A stretch of DNA of 64,000 bases, from contig JAPQWV010001405.1 of NCBI GenBank assembly GCA_027422505.1, positions 26,431 to 90,430 on the forward strand, in the 5' to 3' direction. Numbering within the stretch: position 1 is the stretch's first letter; each line of letters starts with the position of its first letter. The notes beneath the pieces were generated by a model. That model did not search any database and had not been told where the DNA came from. It was given only the letters and a program-made list of their open reading frames with translations. Shown here piece by piece: positions 12,150-24,411 of the stretch. The position numbers were made by a program, and so were the translations under genes. The stretch comes from Craterostigma plantagineum (taxonomy: Eukaryota; Streptophyta; Magnoliopsida; Lamiales; Linderniaceae).

Positions 12150-13249
12150 TATGTTTAAAGCGAGGTGTAGCGCGCTATGTCGCGTATTTGTTTTGCAAAA
12201 ACGTGCTAAAGCGCAATACATTTCACGTTTTTTCCAAAAAGCGTATGCTATTTTACGCTACCTTACGCTATATTGTGCATTTTTTACGCTTTTTGCGCTA
12301 TTTTCAAAATACTCACGCTATTTGGGCATTGATCAAAATTAAGTGTGTAATTCGTAAATTTATTTAATAATGTGGTCCATGTTAAGACTAATTATTGAAA
12401 TAGTAATACATTTATGAATTGTGTAATATAGTTAAAGTACAATTGAAAATATTAACCAATTTATATCCACAAGCCTTTCCACTATCCATGGAAAATTTAT
12501 TCCTCATTTATCTAAAAAGTCTAAATCAATATGAAAATATTTACATCAACGTTTTAGAAAATATTAGAAAGCTCAATAAATAGAGGTAAAGAGTGGGTTT
12601 GTCAATATATATTTATTTAATTAATTATTATATTTGAAATTCATATGGATAGTTTTTTTAAAAGAATCATGAAATTTAATAGTGCACTTACAACATTGGT
12701 TATTTATTTTTTTAAAGTAATTTTAAATAAATTTATATTAATTCCTATAAAAAAAGGAGTTAAAATTTGAAATATAAATTTATTAGTTAATAGGCAAAAA
12801 AAAAATTTGTATTTAGTCAGCGACGCTAAATGTTGAAGTTGAATATACAAATAGTTTCGATTTCGCTGTTATTTAGTTTTTACAATGTTCTAAAATGGTT
12901 TGTTTTAGTTGTGTTGTCATATATTATATTTTCTGAATTACTATTCACCGCCCCCTTTTTCCTAGTCACCGCCCCCTAAAGGACGATAAAAAGACGATTT
13001 TGCCCTTATTAATAAAAATTTATATTTAAAGCCCTTTTCCAGACAACACTTTATATAGCGCAATCACACATACAATCAGACTAAAAAAGCAAAAAATACT
13101 CAAATTGCAATGGATCGACGTCAGGGACAGGGCAAAGGAAAGGGCCTATTCTCACCACTGATAAGCAAATTCCCGTAAAAATCGTTAGTACGTAGATGAA
13201 TTATCGAACACGGGTCGGATTATTTTGGAAAAATGCATTCTCGAACGAT

Positions 13250-13490
13250 TTTTTGGGCCGGGAAAGGCCCAGCCGAAAAATAATTTCAGCTGCCACAAGG
13301 CCCGGCCAAAACATATTTTCTGCCGTGGCTTGTGGCGGCCAAAACATATTTTCGGTTGGCCTTTCCCGGTCGAAATCACTATTCGGCCGGTGCTGCTCCG
13401 GCCTAAAATGCTGATCGGCCGGGGCTGCGACGGCCGAAAATCATTTTCTGCAGCCTCTAGAGGCGGCCGAAAATGTTATTCGACCCGTTT
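13250..13490. repeat. GGCCGAAAA palindrome cluster 1
   Basis: Six to seven units of about 30 bp. Each unit is an imperfect palindrome of the form TTTTCGGCC...GGCCGAAAA. It lies in the putative first intron of the captured gene. Related clusters occur at 16685-16850 and 17585-17835. Confidence 0.85.
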
Positions 13491-13577
13491 TTTAATATTT
13501 AATTGCAGACCAGGGGAGGGAAATCCCTACCCGGAGGTAGCAGTAGATCCCCCCGTTGGAGGGATCTGGAGAGCGTC

Positions 13578-14304
13578 CAATGTTTTAAAACGCGCATAGC
13601 GCAACGCGTCGGTTTCCATTCAGATAGTGCGTAGCGTAAATAGCGTAGCGTATTGCGTGAGTATTTCGGACAAGCCACTTATTACGTTAAGAAACATAAT
13701 TTAGAAAAAATTATTAATCATAAGTATATCAAACTTTATATAAAATTTGGGTTTAATGATATGTGAAAATCATATTGTATATATTACAAACAATAAAAAT
13801 CTAAAAACAATTATTAAACAATTCATGTAAATAAGATTTAACTGAATTTTTAAATTAATTTCACTCTTGTGTAGTATTTAGGAAACCTAAATTTAGAAAA
13901 TATAGTATTTAGAAATGGTTATTACGAACACCAAAAAATATAAGATATGCATGTCATTTTGATCGTTGTTAAACAAAGAATAAATTAGATAAATTTATTT
14001 ATTTTTATCAATTAGATTACATTAAATAATTGTTTTTTTTTATGTTTTTGTGGAATTAATTTAAAAGTTCGAAAAGAAAATGGGAAACTAAATAAAGGCA
14101 TTGCCACGTCATGCCTCGATGCGTCTCTGGTCCATACGCTTTTTTGTTTGTCAGTCCAATCATAAAGGCATTGGCACGTCATGCCTCTATGCGTCTCTGC
14201 CTATTATGTCTGTACGCTTTTTTTCACACGCTTCATAGCGTTTTGAAGAAGATTTACGCTAATACGCGCGACAGAGCGCGCGATATTACGCTTTTGAAAA
14301 CACT
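13578..14304. mobile_element. 727-bp MULE-type MITE with perfect 9-bp target duplication
   Basis: Flanking GAGAGCGTC at 13569-13577 and 14305-14313 is identical. Ends are CAATGTTTTAAAACGCG and, on the other strand, AGTGTTTTCAAAAGCG. Subterminal zones are rich in GCGTA/TACGC words; the centre is AT-rich with no coding frame. It interrupts the plant-mobile-domain gene. The preserved duplication suggests a fairly recent insertion. It belongs to the same family as the outer element ending at 18158. Confidence 0.85.
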
Positions 14305-16405
14305 GAGAGCGTCACACGAGGACGCGCCGCGTTGATACATCCGTTCGTAGAGAACGGGAGGAGGAGAGGCGGCAGCGAGTTGCTGCTTCTCAGTCCGTAT
14401 ATGCGGATTACGATCCGCATGCGGTCTGGAGCAGGCGATGATGACGTACCGGATGATGCAGCATCGTTTCAGCCATCCAATGACGATGTGCTGCCGGCCT
14501 CCTCAGGAAAGTATTTTTGCGTGTCTTGTCTTAATATGCGTAAAGAAATTATATTTATTTTTGCGTTATTCGTAAAAATGAAATAGGGAGCAAGCGCTCC
14601 AGAGTCGTACATGACGATTCCTGGAGGGTGCAGGGACCACAGCCAGGTGGTCCGGCTGATGACGAGGTGATCCCTAGGTATATGGAGCACATCGCGCCCC
14701 GTATCTGGATGGGTGAGCAAGAGAGGCCCCTGCTGAAGTGCGAGCAGCAGCAGACATTAGTGCTTGGGAAGCTTAAGAATTGGTACTCCCAATTCCCGCC
14801 AGAGACGCAGCTCCAGATCGATGGCACGAGGCTTCGGCACCTCACAGATGCCATGGTGGGTACTTGGACCAGTCTCTACTGTGCGCGTTTGTGGAGCGTT
14901 GGCAGCCCGACACGAACACCTTCCACATGCCATTCGGGGAGATGACGATCATGCTTCACGACGTCGAGCAGATCTGGGTAACCCGATTGACGGGGCGACG
15001 GTATCGGGCACCCAGACGTTGACGATGGGCAGATCGCGACGAGGGAGATAATGGCATCTCCGCGGACGATGTGAGGAGTTCTTGAGAAGCGGTGGAGTTG
15101 CGACGAAAGACGTGATGCAGAAGATGCGGGGGGGGGGGGGGGGGGGTGACCGGCGGGGTTCTAGGCCATCGATTAGTTGTGGATTCTCTTGGGGTCGACG
15201 TTGTTTGTCGACAAGAGCGGACCCGTATGAAGCCCGACATCATGCACGAATTCTATCGCTCGTTGGCGGCTGCCAGGCAGTACTCGTGGTGATCGGCCAC
15301 ACTTGCGTACCTTTATCACCAGTTTGGCCTCACAAGCAGGGCGGATGCGAGGGGTGTAGCTGGTTGCCTCTCGTTACTACATGCGTGGTCTACGAGTACT
15401 TCCCATGCTTCCGCCCACACCGTCTCCCCCACCATGTGGAGCCTGGCCAGGCACGATCACGCATGTGGTCTGTATCTCAGGCCGTTTGGTTGAGATCCGC
15501 CGTCAGATAGATGTCATGACTGCAAGCGAGGTAGTTTAACAATTTATATTCTATATTTATGACAATTACTTAAAAATTGTGAACTGTTATCAGGTTGCTT
15601 GGCTGTTGTACGGTCCCGATCCAGAGTCGCAGCACCCGAGGATGCTTTTCGTGGGTTGGGTTAGATATCGCGATATCGTTGAGCCCTACTCACCCTCGAG
15701 AGTGTTGCGCCACCTGGGGTACGTGCAGGTCATCCCGCCACCGATGAGTCCGCCACAGAAAACGGTGATGCTAGCAGACCCGACGAGGTATTAGGTGGAC
15801 TATTCTGCCGGTTCAACAGAACATGCTTGGCGTCAGTTCCCGTACGCCTACATCCTCAACCTCTCGTACATCAACCGGGCAGCCGCGGAGTACCTTGGTG
15901 AAACCGTTCAAGGGTACATGGACTGGTATCAGCAACATTCTCATCCTCGCCTGCTTTCGTCGGAGTGGGGATCCTCATCGGGCGGCATACCCCCACGCAG
16001 CCACGGCAACTACGTATGTAATTTAATCTTGTTTCGATTTTTTATATTTATATGTTTAATCACTTTTTATATGTATTATTTCTATGTACAGTGGTCCAGC
16101 TCGATGTACATCTTGACTAGCGATATGCTAGCTAGGATGCATCTGGACGGCTATCCGCCCACTGACGAGTTCAGAGAGAGACTCGACGAGCTCAACGACC
16201 GGTGGCGTCAGGCCCCATGACGTGTTTTTATTTTATTTATGCTTCGTTTATGCATCGGACGCGTACTTTTTATATGTAGTATTTCTATGTCTACTGTTTA
16301 CGTTTGGAATATTTTTTTCATCTTTATTCCGTTTCGAATTACTAATACAATAGATAGTCACAAAAACACAAAAAAAATAATAATACAAAATAATTATACC
16401 AGTAA

Positions 16406-17565
16406 ATAATGATAAAAAGACGATTTTGTCCTTTTCCATAATAATTTCTATTTAAAGTCGTTTTCCAGACAACGCTTCTCATATTGCAATCACGAATCTT
16501 AATCAGATCTAAAAACAAAATATACTCAAATCGCAATGGACCGACGGCAGGAGAAAGGGACAGGTTCCAGGAAAGGGTCTATTCGCACAACTGGTAAGCA
16601 AGTTCTCGTAAAAATCGTTCGTACGTAGTTGAATTATCGAACACGGGTCGAAATCGTTTGAAAAAATCCCGATCGAACGATTTTTTGGGTCGGCGCATGG
16701 CACGGCCGAAACATATTTTCGGTCGTTGCATGGCGGGGCCGAAAAGTATTTTCGGCCGCCGCGAGGCCCGGCTGAAAATCTTCTCGGCCGTGCTTTGTGG
16801 CGGCCGAAAATATTTTTTCAGCCGCCTTTGGAGCCAGCCGAAAATGTCTTTCGACCGGGACTGTGGATTTCGCGTTATCGCACATCATATTTACAATGAC
16901 GAGGACGAATGATCACGTAAGGAATCACGTCGCGAACGAACTCGCGGTCCACTGGGAGCATTACTCGGCATTGTACTATGGTGAGACATTGGAAATGGCA
17001 GTGAATCGTATAGCTGGGAAGGGGGGCTTTGTGGACCACACCACTGGATGGCAACACCATGTGATCAGTGGGTTGTGGCGACACTTTGGAACTCCGTAAT
17101 TTTCCTCTACGGGTAAGACAATGGGTCAAACGTCAACATGCATTCGAACACAATATTGCCACTGCGTCCGGTTGGACTACTAGTGGACCGAGCCGTACAA
17201 TCATCATGGCGCACCTTAAGATAATTTTCAGCATTATATTAGACTAAACTTATGTTCAGAGTTTCCTATGCCCATCTTACATCCGTATTGGTTCACGAAT
17301 CGTGATGATCGAGTTGCCGGTTGGGAAATAAGATATCAGAGTCGATTGGATCACTGACTGCACCTATTGGAGCAGTATAATTTGTGACTGTCTATTTTTT
17401 CGGCCCATGATGTGTTATTAGTTTGTTCATGTTTCGTTTATGTATCGGACGCGTACTGTTTATCTTGTAATATCTTTTTGCATCTTTATTCCGTTTCGAA
17501 TTACTAATACAATCGATAGTCACAAATTATAATACAAAAAATTACTAATACAAATAATTATTCCC
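16406..17565 (+). repeat. Second, partial copy of the MULE gene unit
   Basis: 16406-16870 repeats 12970-13500: the same leader, an ATG at 16536 with MDRRQ..., a splice-like GTAAGC after ACTG, and the GGCCGAAAA cluster. 17395-17525 repeats the 3' flank at 16210-16355 (TCGTTTATGxATCGGACGCG, then the CCGTTTCGAATTACTAATAC block). Between them the mobile-domain exons are missing. A short open frame, 16893-17099, encodes NDHVRNHVANELAVHWEHY, which I do not recognise. The arrangement is a tandem duplication with an internal deletion or replacement. Confidence 0.7.
16685..16850. repeat. GGCCGAAAA palindrome cluster 2
   Basis: Four to five units related to the cluster at 13250-13490, in the second copy of the unit. 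Confidence 0.8.
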
Positions 17566-17584
17566 GAAAAATTTAGAAAAAAAA

Positions 17585-17835
17585 TTCCGGTCGATCGAGA
17601 TTTTCGGCCAGGCAGTGCAGCGGACGATCGAAATTTTCGGCCACGCAGTGCACGGGCCGATCATGTTCGGCCAGGCCTGTAAGGGCCGAAAAATCGTTCG
17701 GCCTGTACAATGCACAACAGAACGAAATTTCGGCCGGGCAGTGTCCGGGCCGAAAATGTCGTTCGGCCCGCACACAGCCTAGCCGAAAATCTCGTTCGTC
17801 CCGTGCACTGCAGGGCCGAGAATATCGATCGATGG
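17585..17835. repeat. GGCCGAAAA palindrome cluster 3
   Basis: Six to seven units of about 35 bp (TTTTCGGCC, GGGCCGAAAA), next to the right end of the MULE. Units are palindromic, so orientation is ambiguous. Confidence 0.8.
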
Positions 17836-18266
17836 GTCCTAAAATGTTAAATCGAATTTTTTTTCCCAGATCGATCAGTCGTTCGAATTTATTGCGTACG
17901 TAGTTTTCAGTATTTCGTACCGGAATTTAGTTTTTTCTTTTTAAATTAGTTTAAATATCATAAGGGCAAAAACATCTTTTTACAGTCCTTTGGGGGCGGT
18001 AACAAGTAAAAAGGGCGGTGAATAGTAACTCCCTATATTTTTTGTGTATTATAAATGCAATGCTTGATATACTGACGCAATGCGCTACGCTTTTTGTATG
18101 ACGCGCTGTTGGAATCAAAACGCAACGCGTTGCGCTATACGCGTTTTAAAACACTTAGGCATCTTACGGCTAAACAACCACCATTTGTCGACGATGTATA
18201 AACGTAGATAAAAACGTTTTTCTTCTCTTTATATGTTTCAAAAGGTTATATCGGATCGGCATAGAT

Positions 18267-19075
18267 TAGGGCGGAACAAAAATATCCGAAAATCGGATCT
18301 GATCTGATACCCGGTTTTCAAAACCCGAAAATCCGGATATCCATTTTAAAAACCGGATCGGATATCCGATCCGATTTATTTTAAAATAAACCGAATCGGA
18401 TACGGATAGTAGTTTGTCTAAAATCCGGATATCCGGTATCCGGTTTTATATTTAAAAATAAAAAATACCCAAAATGAAAAATGAATGTCAAAAAGGGAAA
18501 ACAAATCATCAAAAATAGAAATATTTATATTTATATTATTTTATTATGTAATTTTGAATCATGAATTCACATATTGTGTGAATTACTATGTGTGGAATTT
18601 TTATATGAAATATATTTTTATTTTGATAAGAAATAAAAAAATTAATTTGAACAGAATATATTTTGAATCATGAATTCACATATTGTTTATTATTTATTAT
18701 GTAATTTTGAATTATGAATTCACATATTGTGTTAATTACTATGTGTAGTAATTTTTATATGAAAAAATATATTTTTTTATTTTTTTTTGGTAAAATATAT
18801 ATATATATATATTTTTTAAAACATGGATATATTTTTTATTTTGATAAGAAATAAAAATATGATTTTGAAAAGAAAATATGAAAATTATTTAAAAAAATAA
18901 ATTTAAAAACCGGATGCGGATATCCGATTTCAATATCTGAATAAAGCGGATATCCGATTTTCGGATATCCGATTAAAACCGGACCAGATACGGATATTAT
19001 TTTTTGGTATCCGAAAATCCGGATATCCGAAATTCGGATATCCGAAAATCCGATATCCGGTTTTGCTCATCCCTA
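18267..19075. mobile_element. 809-bp hAT-type MITE
   Basis: Ends are TAGGGCGGAACAAAA and, on the other strand, TAGGGATGAGCAAAAC. Flanks GCATAGAT (18259-18266) and GCATGGAT (19076-19083) match 7 of 8. Both subterminal zones repeat GGATATCCGAAAATCC-like words; the centre (18440-18890) is AT-rich without a gene. Confidence 0.85.
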
Positions 19076-19194
19076 GCATGGATGATAGAAAATTACATAT
19101 GAAAGAATAAAAGAATAAATGAATTGAGAGATATTGAAATGAGTTGGTAAAACTAAATTAGACGAAATATTATGTATATAATAATGGGGATTTA

Positions 19195-19590
19195 ACAGAA
19201 AGATACCCATTTATATAAAAAATTCGCAAGCCAGACTCCTGTCAGGTTTTTTTATATGCAGGTACCTGTCAGGATAAAATTGCAGATTGGTACCCGTTCC
19301 GCCGCAAGTACGTCATAGAACACATTTAGGTACCATATGGAAACATATTGTGGTACGTTATACAGTAAGAAAATGGTACATCATACTACGCATTAAGGTA
19401 CCATATAGACCGTATATAGGTACCATATGTGGGTACCATATATACACGTGATATGATACTTAATACATTTACAGAAAGGTACGTCAAGACTGGAAAAATG
19501 ATACGCACAATCGAACGGGTACTTATATGAAATTTTTCTGACAAGGGATCTGACTTGCAAATTTTTTATATAAATGGATATTTTTTCTGT
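19195..19590. mobile_element. 396-bp MITE upstream of VAMP72
   Basis: Inverted ends of about 40 bp begin ACAGAAA and share ATTTATATAAAAAATT (19213 and, inverted, about 19562-19577). The interior repeats GGTACCATAT about five times (19330-19442). The target duplication is unclear (flanks GGATTTA and AGATTA). It ends 145 bp before the VAMP72 start codon, so it lies in the promoter or 5' UTR. Confidence 0.75.
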
Positions 19591-19639
19591 AGATTACCGT
19601 ATAATTGAAAATGTCGCCCGACGTTTCTTCATTTGATTC

Positions 19640-19665
19640 ATCTCTCTCTCTCTCTCTCTCTCTCT
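19640..19665. repeat. (TC)n tract in the VAMP72 5' leader
   Basis: Uninterrupted TC dinucleotides 70 bp before the ATG. CT-rich leaders of this kind are common in plant 5' UTRs. Confidence 0.9.
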
Positions 19666-19735
19666 AAAAGTCAAATACAAGTAAGCTATATACACCGTGC
19701 CTTAGATTTCAATCCTAGGGTTCTAAGAGAAAATC

Positions 19736-21551
19736 ATGGGGCAACAGTATTTGATCTATAGTTTCGTGGCGCGTGGGACGGTGATCCTTGCCGAGTACAC
19801 CGAGTTCAGCGGAAATTTCACCGGAATCGCGGCTCAGTGTCTCCAGAAACTTCCGGCGACGAACAACAAGTTCACTTACAACTGCGATGGGCACACGTTC
19901 AATTACCTCGTTGAGGATGGATTCAGTAAGATTTATAAGCCGTTTTATGTCGTTGAAGATCTGTTGTTTTGTTTGGTTACGGTGATGCTGCTTCTCGTTG
20001 GTGCTCTTTCTGCTTTTGTTAATTCGATTTGATGTTTTCGTCTGTAATTTTTTTACAAGGATTGAATTTGTTTGGTGAAAAGTCTTGATGTTTGGATCCG
20101 AGGAGGCATGAAGATATGGGGTTTTTTGTGGGGAATTTGTGGATTTTAGGGAGAAAGATACTCATAGATAGAACTCGTTGGCATGTTTTCTTGTCTTACC
20201 TTTGAATTCTATCTCCATGTTTCTCGTCCTCATAATCCTTATGTCCAATGGATATTTAGAGCTGGATCGGTTTTCCGAGTTTTTTGTGTTCCATCTATAT
20301 GAAAATTTTCCTAAAAGGACGTGCTTGATATTTGGATTGTGATTATGGACATGGAGTATTTGGTTGGACATGCAATTTGTAAGTTATTTCATTGGAGGCG
20401 AGTTGTTTTAGGTCTCTTAATTCTCAATGTGTTTGGATTATCGAATTTTGTGTGTCTTTACTAGTTTCAAAGTTACATCGTAACTTAACTTTGTTTATAG
20501 TGTGATCGTAAGGGTTTTTTTCTTGTTGATCTAGTAGTTGAGTTTCTTCAGAAACTTATGTGGCCATCCAGTTATTTTGTTACACACATCTATTTCATGA
20601 GCTATTTTGAGTGCTCAGATTTGAAATTATTATTCAACTATTGATCGTTGTTTGAGTTCAGTCTGAGGTTTCTAGTTAGATCTTGGATAGTTTTTATGCA
20701 TTTCTATGACTTGTTTACTTTGGATTTATCAGTTTGTGTTTGCGGTTGACAGCATACTGTGTTGTTGCTGTTGATTCTGTTGGAAGACAGCTCCCTATGG
20801 CATTCCTCGATCGAGTCAAGGAAGACTTTACGAAGAGATACAGTGGAGGAAAGGCCGCTACAGCAGTCGCCAACAGCCTTAGCAAAGAATTTGGGTACCC
20901 CAATATAGTTCCCGCATTTTTTTTTGTTCTTCTGATTTAAGACTACTAGATTTACATACGTGTTTTTACTGGTTTGACATAGGCCTAAGCTGAGGGAGCA
21001 AATGCAGTACTGTGTTGATCATCCAGAGGAGATCAGCAAGCTCTCAAAAGTGAAGGCTCAGGTTTCTGAAGTGAAAGGGGTTATGATGGAAAACATAGAA
21101 AAGGTACACAAACTTGTTTGTTCTTTTCTTTCTCTATCATGGTGGGCCACGAATGACATATTCTTGTCTTTACTTATGATGGTCAGCGGGTTTTTTAGAT
21201 CATCGAACTCTTTTGTTGCTTAGGTTCTTGATCGTGGAGAGAAGATTGAGCTACTGGTGGATAAAACCGAGAATCTCCGCTCTCAGGTTAGTATGCATGT
21301 CAATCCTCCCAATTATGCGATGAGTTCATCTATTTGTAGTATAGTTGTTTTTGGTTGTTGGGAGTATAAAAAGCTTAGCTTCTACAGTTTTTGACTTAAA
21401 TGAAATGGGTTGACTAACACTATAGGTATTATTAACTTGAATTTTGTCTTAGGCGCAAGATTTTAGGACACAAGGAACTCAGATAAGGAGAAAGATGTGG
21501 CTTCAGAATATGAAGGTGAAGTTGATCGTTCTTGCAATTCTCATCATTTAA
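19736..21551 (+). CDS. VAMP721: R-SNARE of the VAMP72 group (longin vesicle-associated membrane protein)
   Basis: Five exons: 19736-19925, 20753-20894, 20983-21103, 21224-21286, 21453-21551, all with GT-AG introns that keep frame. Residues 1-125 form a longin domain ([29 protein letters not shown]). The SNARE motif (about residues 128-188) contains [18 protein letters not shown] with the zero-layer Arg. A tail anchor follows ([11 protein letters not shown]). VAMP72 proteins drive fusion of secretory vesicles with the plasma membrane and cell plate. The frame stops at 21549-21551 after 204 residues, about 15 short of the family, because the membrane anchor is cut. One T added to the TTT at 21547-21549 would restore a normal anchor, so this looks like a sequence error. 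Which VAMP72 paralogue it is cannot be told. Confidence 0.93.
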
Positions 21552-21918
21552 TCCTCGTCATAGTTTTACCAATAGTTTGCAAGGGAGGAAATGCTAAAAG
21601 CTTTTGTGTCTCATTTCTGTGCTGCCCAGCCATTGTGAAACAATAATAATATGTTTGTAAGATTTTTGTGCTTTTTCGTAGCAGAAAAAAAGGGATTTCC
21701 TTTTTGTTATAATGTGTAATTTGCGCGACTCTATAATGCTTCTGTATACCCTACAATACAACAATAGCAAGTGAGCTTCGTATTATTTCTATACCCTTTG
21801 TTGCTTGAATGATTATTACTATGGCTCATCGTACTAATTTACTATTGGTTTAATTCTGATTTTAATATAAATAAATCAATACAATAAAATACTTGATCGA
21901 AGGTAACATTTTTTTTTT
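21552..21918. other. Shared 3' region between VAMP72 and PANC
   Basis: The two genes converge with 367 bp between stop codons. The stretch holds the remaining tail-anchor sequence of VAMP72 up to about 21595 and AT-rich 3' UTR material. No further gene. Confidence 0.6.
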
Positions 21919-23960
<2,042 letters not shown>

Positions 23961-24089
23961 GGATGGTGAAAGTGAGAGAAAATGACACTAGAGTTCTTGG
24001 GGAATTTCGAGAAATGCGACTGGAAAACTTCTAAGAATTAAAAGGAAGGGAGCGAGTGTAAAAATGACTAGAATACCCTTACTATAAAA
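23961..24089 (-). promoter_or_regulatory. Upstream region of PANC
   Basis: Only about 130 bp separate the PANC start from the zone of TATTCGAGT words that marks the MULE. It contains a short AAATGACTAGAATACCC block (24061-24078). No distinct TATA box is recognised. Confidence 0.35.
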
Positions 24090-24411
24090 ATGTTAAAGAA
24101 CGGGTTAAACAACTTAATGAGATATTCGAGTACTACACAGTACACACAATCGAATAGTATATTGAATAATTATACGACTTGAATGTTTTAAAACACTCGA
24201 ATAGTACATACTCGCCGATATAAACAATAATTCGAGTAAAAGACTCGATGACAAAACTCGAATGAAAAACTCGAATAAGGCTGCAATCGATAAATAAGTA
24301 GAACGAGCAGAATAAACACAGACTCATTCACCCTTATTTTTTCCTTCTCTTCGTTTTTCTCCTACTCGAATTAATCAATCGAATCCTTCCACAAATCTGA
24401 CACCGAATACA

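Larger units (their letters stand above)
13111..16220 (+). pseudogene. Plant mobile domain (MAIN-like) gene captured in MULE, interrupted
   Basis: A short basic first exon MDRRQ... starts at the ATG at 13111. The plant mobile domain follows: YMEHIAPRIWMGEQERPLL (about 14680-14735), FVERWQPDTNTFHMPFGEMT and LHDVEQIWVTRL (about 14890-14990), then LAYLYHQFGLTSRADARG (about 15305-15360) and AWLLYGPDPESQHPRMLFVG. Spliced introns are suggested at 15531-15592 and 16014-16089 (GTATGT...TACAG). The C-terminus reads ERLDELNDRWRQAP and stops at 16220. Such domains occur in Arabidopsis MAIN and in many MULEs and gypsy elements. A 727-bp MITE sits between exon 1 and the domain, and several frame breaks occur. 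Function in the element is unknown. Confidence 0.7.
12934..18033 (+). mobile_element. 5.1-kb MULE carrying a plant mobile domain gene
   Basis: Long inverted ends are visible. 12941-13008 (ACTATTCACCGCCC, then AAAGGACGATAAAAAGACG) pairs with the complement of 17960-18026. Target copies TATATTTTC (12925-12933) and TATATTTTT (18034-18042) match 8 of 9, as for Mutator-like elements. Inside are a plant-mobile-domain gene in exons, a second partial copy of the same unit (16406-17560), and three clusters of imperfect GGCCGAAAA palindromes. I found no MURA transposase, so it looks non-autonomous and moved host or captured sequence. No known family name is assigned. Confidence 0.75.
12150..18158. mobile_element. 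GCGTA-rich MULE-like element split by a larger MULE
   Basis: Left end TATGTTTAAAGCGAGGTG (12150) and right end, read on the other strand, AAGTGTTTTAAAACGCG (18158) resemble the ends of the 727-bp element at 13578-14304. Both flanking zones (12150-12345, 18065-18150) are rich in CGC/GCGTA/TACGC words. Flanks share GCATCT (12141 and 18159), at most 6 of a 9-bp duplication. The element would be about 0.9 kb without the MULE inserted at 12934-18033. The reconstruction is inference. Confidence 0.45.

Noticed and set aside
15130..15148. Poly-G tract as a G-quadruplex signal
   Set aside because: A single long G run in a decayed frame is as likely a homopolymer-length artefact as a structure.
14332..15510. 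Several plus and minus frames read as separate genes
   Set aside because: They are pieces of one plant-mobile-domain protein in shifted frames or their complements.
17545..17775. Minus-strand 76-codon frame
   Set aside because: Arises from the GGCCGAAAA palindrome cluster, which opens frames on both strands.
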